Below, in pieces: positions 1 through 15,727 of a stretch of DNA of 64,000 nt (the first letter of the stretch is position 1; the number at the start of each line of letters is the position of its first letter). The translations under genes were made by a program, and so were the position numbers. The stretch spans positions 55,428,001 to 55,492,000 of the forward strand of contig OZ231126.1 in NCBI GenBank assembly GCA_965153355.1, in the 5' to 3' direction. The notes beneath the pieces are model-generated. The model worked only from the letters and a program-made list of their open reading frames with translations, ran no database searches and had not been told where the DNA came from. The DNA is from Flaccisagitta enflata. Taxonomy: Eukaryota > Chaetognatha > Sagittoidea > Aphragmophora.

Positions 1-326
1 TCCTCTCTAGCGGATTTTTTGGGACCAATTAATTCTATAATTTATCGAAGAAATTCTGTTAAAGCCAAATTGCCTTTGCTAATATAAGGGATGAAAGAAA
101 ACGGGTAAAAGGGACAAGGAATTAATATCTATTACTGGCTATCCTTACTAACCAATTACAAGAACATATACAGGCGGAATTCCGTTTAAAGCGGGTCCGT
201 TGGAGCAGGGCCCAACTGTGTTTTTTTTTCACTGCAAGAACTTGATAGAAAGGACGCCAGAGCTGAGGTAGATCCACTGGATGCGATTAACTTTATTTTT
301 TCACTTGGGATAGGGGCTGAGACTGG
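1..326. other. Window start, no gene recognised
   Basis: Mostly AT-rich unique-looking sequence. Positions about 172-219 carry a short GC-rich motif (GGCGGA...CCG then GCGGGTCCGTTGGAGC) that recurs in similar form at about 17255-17307, so it is probably a fragment of an interspersed repeat. No splice-bounded open frame is convincing. Confidence 0.4.
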
Positions 327-335
327 GAATTCAGA

Positions 336-604
336 GGGGGCGTTTCTAGTCACAGACAATGGCGTTTTGAACCTGCCACTCGGTCGCTCGCTATGTTTGT
401 TCGCTCGCACCGCTCACTCCGCTCACTCACTCCGCAGCGCTCCGCTTCACTACGCTCGCTTCGCTCGCTCGCTCCATTCACAGGCTCGCTCACTCACTTC
501 GCTCACTCCCTTGTGGGATAGTTGAAAATCTTGAATATGTGTTCACACTGTTATCGCGTTTCACGGGAACAAACGCGTTTTTGGCGCTCACTAGAAACAC
601 GCCC
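336..604 (+). mobile_element. Family A inverted-end repeat, copy 1
   Basis: The ends are inverted: GGGGGCGTTTCTAGT on the left and ACTAGAAACACGCCC on the right. The interior is a run of CGCTC / GCTCACT words followed by a conserved segment with TTATCGCGTTTCACGGGA. GAATTCAGA at 327-335 recurs at 606-614, a likely 8-9 bp target duplication, which fits a hAT- or MULE-like non-autonomous element. It has no coding capacity. The other copies are at 20675, 30288 (inverted), 40681 and 47963 (partial). Confidence 0.7.
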
Positions 605-712
605 AGAATTCAGAATTGAACAGCTGTCCCTTTTGATCTATGGCTTGATAAATCGACGAGACGAGGAAATTTTCATGATGCGTGTGAAATCCAGTCACAC
701 CATAGTGAATAT

Positions 713-715
<3 letters not shown>

Positions 716-788
<73 letters not shown>

Positions 789-818
789 CAGAGACAGAGA
801 GAGAGTGAGAGAGAGAGG
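716..818. repeat. (GA)n then (GACA)n microsatellite
   Basis: A pure GA run to about 770 is followed by GAGACA units and more GA. The Arg-Glu open frame across it is a by-product of the repeat. Confidence 0.95.
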
Positions 819-1031
819 GCTACACTTTGGGAGAGCCTATTTTCATTTCCATAGCCACTGCACTGGTTAGTGGATATTCTTCTCAAAGCGTCCATTTTAC
901 ACTAATTATAAATTTGTCACAGTACGAACCGTTTGTTTCCGCGAGTTGAAAACGAATTGACGACAGTATCATTCTTGAAATGAAAAATATTTGCTAGCTC
1001 TGAGTTCGTCCTTCTACCATCTGCAACCACG

Positions 1032-1208
<177 letters not shown>

Positions 1209-1807
1209 ACCCATCTGCGTTGCATGATTGAAGTTTCTGCACGTTTGCAATTCGCGCCGAATATGTGCTTCTTTCTTCTTTTTTTCTTTTATCGCCTTTG
1301 ATTTCCAATAAAGGCTAAAAATTCCATTTTTCGAATTTTTGATTCAACTGTTTACAACCTGCGTTACTGGCTTTTCACTTCTGATATCTCCTTGGCAGCT
1401 TTATTTCTCCTCCAGTCCTCAAGTCCTCTTTCTTTCTTTTTTATCAGTCAGTCTCTGCGTCTGCCTGAGTTTATCTTTCTTATCATATGACGATCATTAT
1501 CTTTTGTCGTACCATATCTCTTTTAATCCTTTCTTTTCCGTTTCTTCCCAGATCCAAGCCACGCGCGTCTGCGGCCATTTTTCGTTGTTGACTGCGGACT
1601 CGTCTTTGGTTTTTCCCTTCATGAATATTTAAAGCAGAGAAAATTCGCGCCATCATAAAGCAGAAAAAGAAGAAAAAAAAATGAAAAGAAGAAGAAAGCT
1701 AAAAGACTGAGTTTCTTGGCTCTAGTGTTTGCCAGCTTCAAGCCTCCAACGACCATCCATCATCAAATTCATGGAGACCACGAACTCGTCCAAATAAACC
1801 CGCTAGA

Positions 1808-2592
1808 CACTGCTGTCTCACATAAGTTTTGAGACAAGAATGATACTACTGCGCGTTTTTTTTTTTCATTTTTGCATAGTTCATGAGTATTCAAACCCTG
1901 ATCCATCGGGTAGAAAATCTTTCCCAAGGCGCTTTTTGAAAAACAAGGCCGGATAAACGGCCATCAGTTGCGGACGGGTGGGCAGGGGCGGAAATGCGCG
2001 TTTTCCCACTTTTCGTCTCGATGGTTACGGACGGACGAACGGACGGACGGACAGACAAAGCCTCTTATAGAGTTGCATGTCCGCAACTAAAAAATGGAAA
2101 TTTAAAGATTTTCAGCATCATTTTGCGTATATGATTTTTTTAGATTGGTTTGACCTATTTTTTGACAGCATTATGTTAATCCTGATAGAATTCCAATTCA
2201 TTTGATAGGTCGCACTGTATAGTTTTGATAAGAAATAGAATATTCATGTTTTAGGCCACCATTGTAATTTTGTAACGATGGCTTTAAAAATGAAAATTTT
2301 ATTTCTTATGTAAACTATATTGTGCGATCAATCAAATGAAAGGGAATTTTATCAGGATTAACATTATGCTGTCAAAAGATAGGTCAAACCAACCTGCAAA
2401 ATAGTCTATGCAAAATCAAGCTAAAATTCTTGAATTTTTCATTTGTTTCATAAAGCCCCTTGGGAAAGATTTTTTACTTGATGGTTATCGGTTTGTATAC
2501 TCATAAACTCAGCAAAAATGAAAAAAAAAAAAAAAAAAAAAAAACGCATAGTAATGTCATTCTTGTCTCAAACCTTATGTGAGACAGCAGTG
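1808..2592. mobile_element. Foldback element with a nested HLE
   Basis: The left end CACTGCTGTCTCACATAAG at 1808 has its reverse complement at the right end (2574-2592), and similarity continues along most of both arms, so the element is a long near-palindrome. TAGA at 1804-1807 and 2593-2596 is a likely target duplication (or TA plus chance). The left arm is interrupted at about 1942-2094 by a Helentron-like element that has no counterpart in the right arm; without it the palindrome is about 630 bp. An A-run lies at 2521-2544. No coding region. Confidence 0.75.
1942..2094 (+). mobile_element. Helentron-like element (HLE), AGTTGCG subfamily
   Basis: It begins AACAAGGCCGG and ends with hairpin AGTTGCATGTCCGCAACT (2071-2088) plus an A run. 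The 5' internal motif AGTTGCGGAC at 1966-1975 is the reverse complement of the 3' hairpin arm plus loop. A (GGAC)n tract lies at 2032-2053. It is nested in the foldback element 1808-2592. Confidence 0.7.
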
Positions 2593-2625
2593 TAGAGAGA
2601 TCGGCTTCTGGAGGTCCAAAGTTGA

Positions 2626-2752
2626 TTTTTAGGTGCGACAAAGCACCTCTATAACTGGCTGTGTCCGTTGGTTGGTTGGTCGGTTGGTCGGTCGGTAACG
2701 CATTCGTTCAACGATCCACACGTCGCACCTTATTGGCCTACTTGGCCTTGTT
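2626..2752 (-). mobile_element. HLE, AGGTGC subfamily
   Basis: Inverted orientation: TTTTT and the hairpin AGGTGCGACAAAGCACCT (2631-2648) lie at the left, a (GGTT/GGTC)n tract follows, and the AACAAGGCC end lies at the right (about 2743-2752). The internal motif GTCGCACCT (2722-2730) matches the hairpin arm in the expected inverted sense. Confidence 0.65.
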
Positions 2753-3005
2753 TTTAAAATCGTCCATCCGGCGTTTTAATCTATTTCATCATCGTGTTTC
2801 CTGTTTGATTTTTGAAGTCAGACTGAACATCTTGTTAATCATCTGTTTCTACAACAAAACGTGTGTATGCGCAATCTGTCGTCCAGCATAAAGTTACTTT
2901 GACTTTCTGTCTGTGTTTATTGCAATTGACTCTGTGCCTTTGTTTCTCTCGGATTGCCTCCGTGTGTCTGTTTCAGTGTCTCTGCGTTCGTGTCTCTGTC
3001 TGCCC

Positions 3006-3108
<103 letters not shown>

Positions 3109-3208
3109 ACGCACGCGGACGTTTCCGGTTCCAAGTGACACGCGCGACCGTCTTTTTTTTCTCTCTCTAGGCTTTTTCTCGCTTTCTTAGTGACTCTTTC
3201 TCGGCAGC

Positions 3209-4032
<824 letters not shown>

Positions 4033-4508
4033 TCTGACTAATAGTCTCAAAAGTGTTAGATGGTCAGCGGTACCCGTGCCCTGCCTTAGTAGGTTGTGGT
4101 TGAAGTTGAGGGGAAAGCGGCCCCGAAGGGGACGATGACTGATGCTTTCACACAGGGGAATTTTCTCCTTCTCCTCCTCCTCTGTTCCCCCCCCCCACCT
4201 CCAGGCCCATATCTCAGCCTCAAAGCCCATATCCCAGCCTCGAGGCCCAAATCCCAGTCTTGAGGCCCAAATCCCTTGAGGCTGGAATTCGGGCCTCAAA
4301 GATAGGATTTTGGCTGTAAGATAGGATTTGGGCCTTGAGGCTGGGATTTGGACCTCAAGACTGGGATTTGGGCCTCAAGACTGGGATATGAGCGAGGCTG
4401 AGATATGGGCCTGGAGGTGAGAGTACGGAGAAGGAGGAGGAGGAGAAAGAAAAATTCCCTGTGTGAAAGCATAGGTCATCGACCACTTTGGGGCCGCTGC
4501 CCAAAAAG
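4033..4508 (+). mobile_element. Family D element, copy 1 (TCATCGAC variant)
   Basis: It starts near GGTCAGCGGTACCCGTGCCC and ends GGGGCCGCTGCCCAAAAAG. Inverted internal ends lie around 4120-4165 and 4455-4500: GCGGCCCCGAAGGGGACGAT against its partner TCATCGACCACTTTGGGG. The core is a degenerate tandem array of about 20-bp units based on GGCCCAAATCCCAGCCTC, itself partly palindromic. Confidence 0.6.
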
Positions 4509-4916
4509 TGAATATTGTGATTAAAGAGCACACAACTAAAATATGACGTCACTGTATGTGGAGGAGTAAATTCACTTCAATTTCTATTTTGCCCCATGAA
4601 ATGTGTAAAATTGGAGATAAAAGTAGCGATTCATACCATATTTTTTCTACGAAGCGGCCCGAGCGCTTTTGAAATTGAAATGTGACTTTGCTTTTTAACC
4701 CTCCAATTTGCGCCCCCTTTGTATTGTAGATGAACTGTCATTCAGTAAATCTTTTATATGAAAGGCTACCAAAATGCTAAATTTGACTCAAAATTGAGAT
4801 ATTCATTGCATAAATCTGTTAGAAAGTCTTTGAAAATGGCTCATTGTGTTGTATTATTTCATTGTTTTAACCAATATTTCTGTCCAAATCTTTCCTGAAG
4901 AATGTAATACTAAGAA

Positions 4917-5059
4917 AACAAGGCCAGATACACGGCAATCCAGTCGCGGACGGTTTGGCAGGAGCAGTAATGCGATAACCGATCGCAATGTGACAGACGG
5001 ACTGACAAACAGACTGACCGACACAGCAAGGTGTAGAGTCGCGTGTCCGTGACTAAAAA
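4917..5059 (+). mobile_element. HLE, AGTCGCG subfamily
   Basis: AACAAGGCC start, internal motif AGTCGCGGAC at about 4946, degenerate (ACGG/ACTG) tract, and terminal hairpin AGTCGCGTGTCCGTGACT followed by AAAAA. Confidence 0.65.
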
Positions 5060-5387
5060 GAGGTGGGGGGGCGCTTTTTGGAGGGGGGCGCTTTTTATTT
5101 TCATGAAAAATACGGTACTTTTGCCGGAGACGATGGATGTACCCTGAATAATTTATAGTCATCCCATCTTTATACTTAGTAAATTTTTTTCAATTGTTTT
5201 ATGATTGCTCGTGATTTTTGATGTTCTTTTCTGCACCTTTGAGGGCATTTCCTTCCTAAGACTGAGGGCAGCGGTCTGTGTACGATAACAGTTCACGCGC
5301 AACTTCTGTCGCACCTAGCTTACTCCACCATATAAATGTGAAAGTTGGAAAGGTCTTGGCCGGAATGAATTTCAGCTGTTGTAAAAA

Positions 5388-5759
5388 AACAAGGCCGGAT
5401 ACATGGGCCAAGACAGTGTGCCATGCATTATTAATTCTTAGACCTATCCCGAGCTCTATCAGACCTATCCCCAGCTCTATCAGACCTATTACCAGCTCTA
5501 TCAGACCTATCCCCAGCTCTATCAGACCTATCCCCAGACCTATCCGACCAATCACCAGACCTATCCAACCTATCCCTAGCTCTATCAGATCTAGCCGTAG
5601 CTGATTATCTTGGTGAACAAAATGACAAGTCTCATCAATGATGAATGAAATGAGTTTTCAATTGATTTCAATGTTTTTAACGATTTTTCTTTCGAGTGTG
5701 ACTGACGGATGGACAGACGGACAGAGCCTCTTATAGAGGTGCTATGGCGCATCTAAAAA
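5388..5759 (+). mobile_element. HLE with a 21-bp tandem core
   Basis: AACAAGGCCGG start, then about seven degenerate 21-bp units of the form CCCCAGCTCTATCAGACCTAT (about 5447-5590), a short GGAC tract, and terminal hairpin AGGTGCTATGGCGCATCT (5737-5754) followed by AAAAA. A tandem core between the ends is also seen in family D. Confidence 0.6.
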
Positions 5760-5909
5760 TCATCCTAGCATATTTCTTAATCATTTTCAGTGATTTTTGC
5801 TTCTTTTCAAGATTTTCAACTCAAGCGTTACCGACCGACCGACCAACCAACCAACAGACAGAGCTAGTTATAGAGCTAGCTCTAAAGAGGTACTATGGCG
5901 CACCTAAAA
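5760..5909 (+). mobile_element. Partial HLE, 3' part
   Basis: It abuts the previous element. A (CCGA/CCAA)n tract at about 5830-5855 is followed by a weak hairpin with arms AGGT and ACCT and AAAAA. No AACAAGGCC start is visible, so the 5' end is missing or diverged. Confidence 0.45.
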
Positions 5910-6379
5910 ACAATGAAATTGCGTAGCAACGGGAACGCGACACATGAATGGTTTGCGTCAGTTCTACACGTCGATTCCATGACAATATTTATTCTCCTAC
6001 CTCTAATGAAAAGGGTTCACGGTTTCGCCTCTCGCCATTTTCCGCCATATCGCACGAGATTTTTAAAAACAGATTTAGAATCAGCAAAGCTTAATCTACA
6101 AGGCATATGGGCGAACATGACCACACGGTTCCCTGATTTCAGTCAAAACGAGGTTTTCTAAGTAATATTTTAGTTACTGTTAATTATTATTATTTTCATC
6201 GCCAAAAAAAGCACTGTGGTCTGACTCTGTGATAAATTAAGCAAAGTCTGATAAAAAAAATGATATTTTCTTAAGTTTTGTAGCAGATACGCCAGAGTCG
6301 AGGGACATTAAAATTTCTGACAACTTTTTTCTTTCCCTCAATTCCTCTTAGTTGGCGCTTTTTAGTAGCCTATTTCTAC

Positions 6380-6732
<353 letters not shown>

Positions 6733-6814
6733 TTCTTTCTCTTTCTAACTTCCTTCTCTTTGCCCCGCCCAAAACAAACGGTACATCTCTCACCAGGACA
6801 GCGAAATTGCCAAA

Positions 6815-7460
6815 ATGGTTTTCGGGATCATTTCCGATTCGTCTGCGTTTAATGGCAAAAACTCCGCCACGAAGTCGTTCTCTTCTTCGTCTTCATCTTC
6901 GTCGCCAAACTCGTTAAAGTTGTCGTCATTAAAGACGTCGAAGTCGACGTCGTCCTCCAAATCATCAGCATCATCGTTAACATCACCAACCCCAAATGGA
7001 ATACTCTGTCGATCTTCGCCATCGTCTACTTCCTCCATCATCGAGGATAACAGCGTCAACGTCAACGACGAAGTCAACGATAACTTTTCCATGTTTTCGC
7101 CATTCTTAAGCGTGATCGGTCAATCCCATCGATCTCCGACGACAACAACAACTACAACGAGGCGCCCAGGATTATCGACGAAGCGTCGTAATTTCCACCA
7201 ATCAGCGTTTGTCTTTTCGTCTCGATCGACGACGCGGCTGCTTCTTATTGGTTGTCTCTGCGTCTTTGTCTTCGCTTTGTTTCCAGTCGGCGAATCGACG
7301 CCGGCCAAAGCGGCCGCCGCCGCCGCAGCAGCAGCGCCGGTGTCTGTGACGAAAGAAGGCGGTGACGACGGCGTTGACGGTAAAAGCGACAGCAGCAGCA
7401 GCAGCAGCAACGGTGGAGGCGTCAGTGGAACCGCCGGCGTGGAAAATCTTAATTCCAAAG
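6815..7460 (+). CDS. Exon 1, EGF-like membrane/secreted protein (residues 1-215)
   Basis: This is the first coding exon of a three-exon gene. ATG 6815 has a good context (A at -3, G at +4), and an in-frame TAA lies at 6746. Residues 1-115 are Ser/Thr-rich, with poly-Ser near 22-30 and poly-Thr at 109-115. Basic residues (R117, R118, K123-R125, R137, R141) precede a hydrophobic stretch at about 142-158, then poly-Ala (166-174) and a Ser/Gly linker. Positive charge before the hydrophobic segment predicts an N-in, C-out signal anchor, putting the later EGF-like domain outside the cell. The donor is AAAG|GTAAAC at 7461 and the exon ends in phase 1 (646 nt). CTAAC at 6745-6749 and CAG at 6794-6796 could instead be an acceptor for an untranslated upstream exon. 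No homologue is recognised for this low-complexity part; the joining to exon 2 is inferred from phase. Confidence 0.6.
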
Positions 7461-7674
7461 GTAAACAATGAAAAGGAGGAATAAGCAAATATATTTCCAA
7501 GCGTGAGCGGAGGAAAACATTCACTTTCTTTCTTTCTTTCTCTCTCTCTCTTTTTCTCTCTGTTACTGCCTGGTGTGTTTGTCTTGTTTGAATGAACTCG
7601 AAAGAGAAATTCCGTGTTGGAAGATTAACTTGAGAATGAGAGACAACTCAGTCAAGTATGAGCGGGAGCGAGGA

Positions 7675-7815
<141 letters not shown>

Positions 7816-8125
7816 ACTTACAGGAAAAGTTGGGGCAGGGGCAAAAAAATACAAACAGACACCTCATAGCCAGGCGATCAGACCATCTGAGATAGAAAAA
7901 GACAGATAAACAAAAACTTGAAAAATACGAAAAGAAAGTTCAGTTTCAAACTCGTAAAAGGAAGCAAAACGAAAATAAATAAGCACGAAGAAGTGGAACT
8001 CAATAAATGACAGATGAAGAAGGACGAAAAAAAAAAACTTGACAAAATCTATGGTAAACATTGTAGGAAATGGAGAAACGCTGACAGTTAAACCGAGAGT
8101 TCGTTCAGCCAGTTCTGGCAATAGA

Positions 8126-8127
<2 letters not shown>

Positions 8128-8222
<95 letters not shown>

Positions 8223-8247
8223 TGTGTGTGTTTGTGTTTGTGTGTGT
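8128..8247. repeat. (TG)n microsatellite
   Basis: Pure TG to about 8218, then TTTG-containing units. Confidence 0.96.
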
Positions 8248-8576
8248 TCATTTTATTATCAGCGGAATTGAAAAAGAAATCTAACTTTAAGAAGACTATT
8301 TGCGTCATGAACCGTAAATTGCCACGACTATGAACGATTATGAACGATTATGAATGCCTCAGGTAACTCACGTTGTTTTTTATTCGCGCGATCAGCCCTC
8401 AATTCATATTGAGCAATATGAGAATTGTTTCTTGAGCGCCGCTTTCTATGAAATTCCGGCTCTGGCTTTCTCTCGATTTCCCCATCACCAAGACAAAAGG
8501 GAAGAGACATTCTTCCCGCATATCATCACTCATGAATAATTTCTCAATGCAAACTTTTCCTTCACACACTCGCGGG

Positions 8577-9436
8577 TTTTTGGGCAGCGGCCCCGAAGGG
8601 GACGAAGTCCTGTAGAACACAGGGGGACTTTCGTTCGTCCGTTAGTTCGTCCGTTCGTCCCCCCTCATCAAGCCCCTCAGGCCTCAACTATGGCCTCTGA
8701 GACCTCAAATCTGGCCTCTCAGGCCTAAAATCTGGCCTATCAGGCCTCAAATCCAGCCTCTCGGGCCTCAAATCCAGCCTCTCAGGCCTCTCAGGCCTCA
8801 ATTCTAGCCTCGCAAGCCTTAAATCTAGCCTCTCAGGCCTCAAATCTTGCCTCTTGGGCCTCAAATCCAGCATCACAGGCCTCAAATCTGGCCTCTCAGG
8901 CCTCAAATCCAGCCTCTCAGGCCCCAAATCCAGCCTCTCAGGCCTCAAATCCGGCCTCTCAGGCCCCAAATCCAACCTTTCAGACATCAAACCTGGCCTC
9001 TCAGGCCTCAAATTAGGCTTCTCAGGCCTCAAATCCAGATTATCAGGCCTCAAACCTAGCCTCTCAGGCCTCAAATTAGGCCTCTCAGGCTTCATATCAG
9101 CTATCTAAGCCTCAACTTATTGCTCTCAGGCTTCATATCAGTTCTCTGACCTTTCAAGCCTTAATCCAGCGCTCTCAAGCCTCAAGTCAGCCCTCTCAAG
9201 CTTCAGATTGGCATTTTCAGGCCTTACATCAGCCTTCTTAGACCTCAGTTTAGGCTCTTGAAGGCCTGTATAGCATCTCATCCACTTCTTCAGGAAGGAC
9301 GAACGAAAGTCCCCCTGTGTTCTACAGGACTTTGTCCCCTTCGGGGCCGCTGCCCTGCTTCCCCTCACTCCAATTCACAATCACTCAAAGCAGGGCAACG
9401 GGTATCGCTGACCACATATTGCCCTTGGGCGACCTG
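8577..9436 (-). mobile_element. Family D element, copy 2, GGCCTGAGAGG core
   Basis: Long inverted ends: GGGCAGCGGCCCCGAAGGGG at 8582 with its partner near 9328-9355, extended by the ACAGGGGGACTTTCGT segment and its reverse complement. A (GTTCGTCC)n tract sits just inside the left end. The core, about 8670-9250, is some 25 degenerate 21-bp units of the form CTCTCAGGCCTCAAATC. The tail CCCTGCTT...AAGCAGGG lies at the right, so the element is reversed relative to copies 7 and 8. The long Arg-Pro-Glu-rich frames are produced by the tandem units. Confidence 0.7.
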
Positions 9437-9684
9437 TTTCCATGTGAATTTCTTTCCCTTCTTGTTTTATCTCTTGGATACAGAATTTATTGGGAATCTC
9501 TTGATTGAAGTCACGCTTTAATGGAGATTTTTGAATCCGAAATGAAGACTAGGAGAAAACTAGGAATAAGGAAGGGAAAGACAAAGGATTATGGAAAGGA
9601 GGGGAAACAAAGAAGAAGGATGACAAAACAGAAACGAGGACGAGGATAAGAAACAAAGGTTTATGAAAGAGTAAAATTGTCATA

Positions 9685-9892
9685 AACAAGACCGGATACA
9701 CAGCTACCCAAGTCGCGTGCGGGTGGGAGTCGACAGTGAAGCGATAGGCTAATCAAGCAGTTGGGTAGGGTAGTGACACGAAAACCGCCGGTAAACGCTG
9801 AACAAGCAGAGTGTGACCAACCGACTGACCAACTGATCGACGGACGGACTGATTATAAATGCGAGTGATAGTTTCGCGTGCAAGCGACTTAA
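9685..9892 (+). mobile_element. HLE, AGTCGCG subfamily
   Basis: AACAAGACCGG start, internal motif AGTCGCGTGCGGG at about 9712, degenerate GACC/GACG tract near 9817-9850, and a decayed 3' end TCGCGTGCAAGCGACTTA. The hairpin is imperfect. Confidence 0.6.
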
Positions 9893-10205
9893 TGTGAGGA
9901 AAGCAAATGGTAGAAGACACCGTATTCTAGTGATAGAAACGAAAAGGTGTTCATGATGCCAGTCAAGAAAGGCAAACAGTCAGTCTTGCATCTAATTCCA
10001 ACCACACACGATATCATACCCATCCTTAACGCGATGAGTCCAACCAGCTATTTGGTCTCAATTTTTGACTCACAAATTCTCGTGGAAAGTTGGTCCTTTC
10101 ATCAAGTTCTAATGATGTACTATGTCTAATGTCTAATGATGTCTAATGATGTCAAATAATTTTCACCATACCTGCAGTATATAAGTTGGAAACGACCTTC
10201 ACTTT

Positions 10206-10735
10206 ATCGGTGTGGCGCCGACGAAATGAAAGACACAGAGATTGACAACAGAACAAAGACAGATGTTGCTGACGAAAAGACAGATACAGACGGTGACAAA
10301 AAGACAAATACATAATTACAGATGGTACTGACGAAAAGACAGAGACAGACAGTGAGAAAAAGACAGAGACAGATGGTGCTGACAAAAAGACAGATACAGA
10401 CGGTGACAAAAAGACAGATACAGAATTACATATGGTACCGGCATAAAGACAGAGACCGACAATAAGAAAAAGACAGATATAGAAGGTGCTGACAAAAAGA
10501 CAGATACAGACGGTGACAAAAAAGACAGAAACAGAATAAGAGTTGGTCCCGGCGAAAAGACAGAAACCGACAGTAAGAAAAAGACAGTTGCGGATGGTGA
10601 CAAAAAGACAGATACAGATGGTACCGGCGAAAAACAGTTACAGACAGTGAGAAAAAAAACTGATACAGATGGTGCCAACAAAAAGACAGATGCAGACGGT
10701 GACAAAAAGACAGATACAGATGGTGACGAATAAAT
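10206..10735. repeat. Minisatellite of about 24-27 bp units
   Basis: About twenty degenerate units built on GACAAAAAGACAGATACAG plus GATGGT or a variant. Higher-order alternation (GGTGCT, GGTACCGGC, GGTGAC joins) shows repeated local duplication. Open frames through it are artefacts of the repeat. Confidence 0.85.
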
Positions 10736-13241
<2,506 letters not shown>

Positions 13242-13499
13242 TTCTTTTCTCATTTCTTTCATTTTCTCCTGGAGGCTTATTTGCAGCACCAAGAGAGGGA
13301 GAGACGATCAATCCACTCATCCGCTTTATCTACAAAGAACAACCCATTTCTTCGTTTTCTTTCTCTTCCTCCATTTCATGCTCTTTCTGTCGTCCTTCGC
13401 CTCTTTTCCTTTCTTTTTACTCTTCTTTATCTTCTTTCATTTCTTCCTTCAAGTCTTTTCTCTTTCTTTTCCCACATACCTGTTTTTCTTCTCCTTCTT

Positions 13500-13644
13500 T
13501 TTACCTCCTCTATTACCTTCTTCTTTTCTTCTTTTTTTATCTTTTTCTTCTTTTTCTTTTTCTTCTTCTTCTTCTTTTTCTTTTTCTTTTTCTTTTTCTT
13601 TTTCTTTTTCTTCTTCTTCTTCTTCTTCTTCTTCTTCTTCTTCT

Positions 13645-13691
<47 letters not shown>

Positions 13692-13725
13692 TTCTTCTTC
13701 TTCTTCTTCTTCTTCTTCTTTTTTC
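13500..13725. repeat. (CTT)n / (CTTTTT)n pyrimidine tract
   Basis: CTTTTT hexamers at about 13565-13605 pass into about 110 bp of CTT with rare CTC changes. The complementary strand would read as poly-Glu, a repeat artefact. Confidence 0.95.
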
Positions 13726-14452
13726 TTTCTTATTTCTCTTCCCCTCCGGTCGCCCTGTTCCTCTTCTCTCTCATTCTCCCTCAATCTCTTTTTAATCTTT
13801 CATTTGGTCCATCCCCTTTCTGCGTCTGTGTGTGTGTATGTGCTGCGGTTGAGCAAATGGGAAATGAGGAAATGAGATAACGAGAAAATGCTTTCTATAC
13901 CGAGAGACAACGGCGGCGTTCGCATCAATCAGGATTATCTTAATAAAAAAAAACATAGCAAAGTTCCAGATAGCATCGTGAACTCTCGGGGGCAAAATAG
14001 TTGAATATGTGTGAATATTTTGTAGTTCAATCTGTATATAAACAGAAACATGGCTAAAAAAAAAGTTACATAACTAAGATAGAACTAAGATAAACAATTT
14101 GCAGGACAATCTCTCAGCTGAAAAAAGACAAGTGTCATTCTTACACTCACCATTTTTCCCCTTTCAATTTCAGAGCCAATGCATCCTTCACTCTCTTTAG
14201 CTTTTTCCCTCTGGCATCTTCTCTTCTTCTCTTTTTTTTCCTTTTCCGGTTATCTATTTGTTTCCTTTCTTTCATATCTCGCGCTGACAACCTGTCAAAT
14301 TATAATTCCCAAAGGATAAAGCAAAAGGAAACGACCATGTGCATTGTGCAGTGGAAAAAAAGAGAAATTCAGCAGTTTTGCTACGAACCTCTGAAGCTTC
14401 TGAAGGGTAGGTGAAGAAGGTGATGTGTGAGATGGAGGAAGTACTAAAAAAC

Positions 14453-15015
14453 CAGTCATCCAAGGATCGCATATGGTCAGCGGTACCCGATGCCCTGCTT
14501 GGAGTGATCCAATAAAGAAGTGGAGTGAGAGCAGGGCAGCGGCCCTAAAGGGCCGATGTCCAGTAGAACACAGAGGGGAATTTCTAGACGTCCTGGGGGG
14601 CATATTTCAGGCCTTAGATGACTGATTTAGACCATTGAGGGCATATTTGAAGGCTGGAGGGCAGAATTAAGACTTGGAGAGCGGATTTCAGGTTTGGAGG
14701 GCAAATTTGAGCCACAGAGAGCTGATTTGATACTTGGAGGGCTCATTGAAGGTCTGGAGGGCAGATTTGAGGTCTGGAGGGTAGATTTGAGGTCTGGAGG
14801 TCAGATTTGAGGTGGGGGCGGAGGCTGCTTTGAAGCCTGCTAGGCCGATTTGAAGCCTGGAGGGCTAAAATGAGAGCTGGGACTGCAAATTAGAGGCCTT
14901 GATAGCCAACAGGGGGACAGAAGGACGGACGGAAAGACAGACGGAAGGACAGACATCAAGAAATTCCCCACTGTGTTCCACAGGACATCGGCCCTTTGGG
15001 GCCGCTGCTCAAAAA
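14453..15015 (+). mobile_element. Family D element, copy 3, GAGGGCAGATTTGAGG core
   Basis: It starts GTCATCCAAGGATCGCA and contains CCCTGCTT...AGCAGGG at about 14491-14540. Inverted ends GCAGCGGCCCTAAAGGGCCG (14537) and CATCGGCCCTTTGGGGCCGC (14985) surround about ten degenerate units of about 25 bp based on GGAGGGCAGATTTGAGGTCT. A degenerate (GGAC)n tract at about 14925-14955 lies just inside the right end. Confidence 0.7.
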
Positions 15016-15502
15016 CTAGAAAGTAACAAGAGAGAAAATCGGTTGAAAAAAATGCATGAAGTCTTAGATAGAAATGGCTGATAAGAAAAAGGATAAGATT
15101 AATGGATGAGAGAGAGAAAGAAAGAGAGAGAGAGAAAGTGGTTCTGACAGTACCGACAGTAGCAGCTCGAGCGCATTTCATCTATTCTGTGATTTATTTC
15201 CTAGTTTGGGCGAAGTACATCAAACTTTGCTCCGGGTTGCTGGCTGTAACCAAAAGTTTGAAACTGTAAACGGGGAGAATGAGAAGAAGAAGAGGAAGAG
15301 GAAGAAGAGAAGGAAATAAAAGAAGAAAAAGAGAAGGAAAAAAAAAGAAGAAAAAGAGAAGGAAAGAATAAAGATGAGTTGTTAAGATATAGAATGAAAG
15401 CGCGGAAAAGAAAAATAAGAAGTATCAAAACAACAGGAAGAACAAGGACAAGAACATGAGTAAGATTAAGAACAAGAACAAGACGCAGAAGGGGAAGAAG
15501 GA

Positions 15503-15709
15503 AACAAGACCGGATACACGGCCAATACCAGTTGCGGACGGGTGGGCAGGGGCGGAAATGCGCGTATTCACACTTTCCAACTTGATCACCATGGAACAAC
15601 GGACGGCAAGAATAACGGACGGACGGAACAACGGACGGACGAAACAACGGACGGACGGAACAACGGACAGACAAAGCCTCTTATAGAGTTGCGTGTCCGC
15701 AACTAAAAA
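15503..15709 (+). mobile_element. HLE, AGTTGCG subfamily
   Basis: AACAAGACCGG start, 5' motif AGTTGCGGAC at 15530-15539, a long (GGAC/AACGGAC) tract at about 15598-15670, and terminal hairpin AGTTGCGTGTCCGCAACT at 15687-15704 with AAAAA. The 5' motif is exactly the reverse complement of GTCCGCAACT in the hairpin. One of the best-preserved copies. Confidence 0.75.
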
Positions 15710-15727
15710 GATACAGGAGAAACAAAG

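Noticed and set aside
5278-5604. Repeat protein of Pro-Ile-Ser-Ser units
   Set aside because: It translates the 21-bp tandem core of a Helentron-like element.
8688-9108. Arg-Pro-Glu-rich repeat protein (both strands)
   Set aside because: The periodic protein is the translation of the 21-bp tandem units of a family D element; both strands are open because 21 is a multiple of three.
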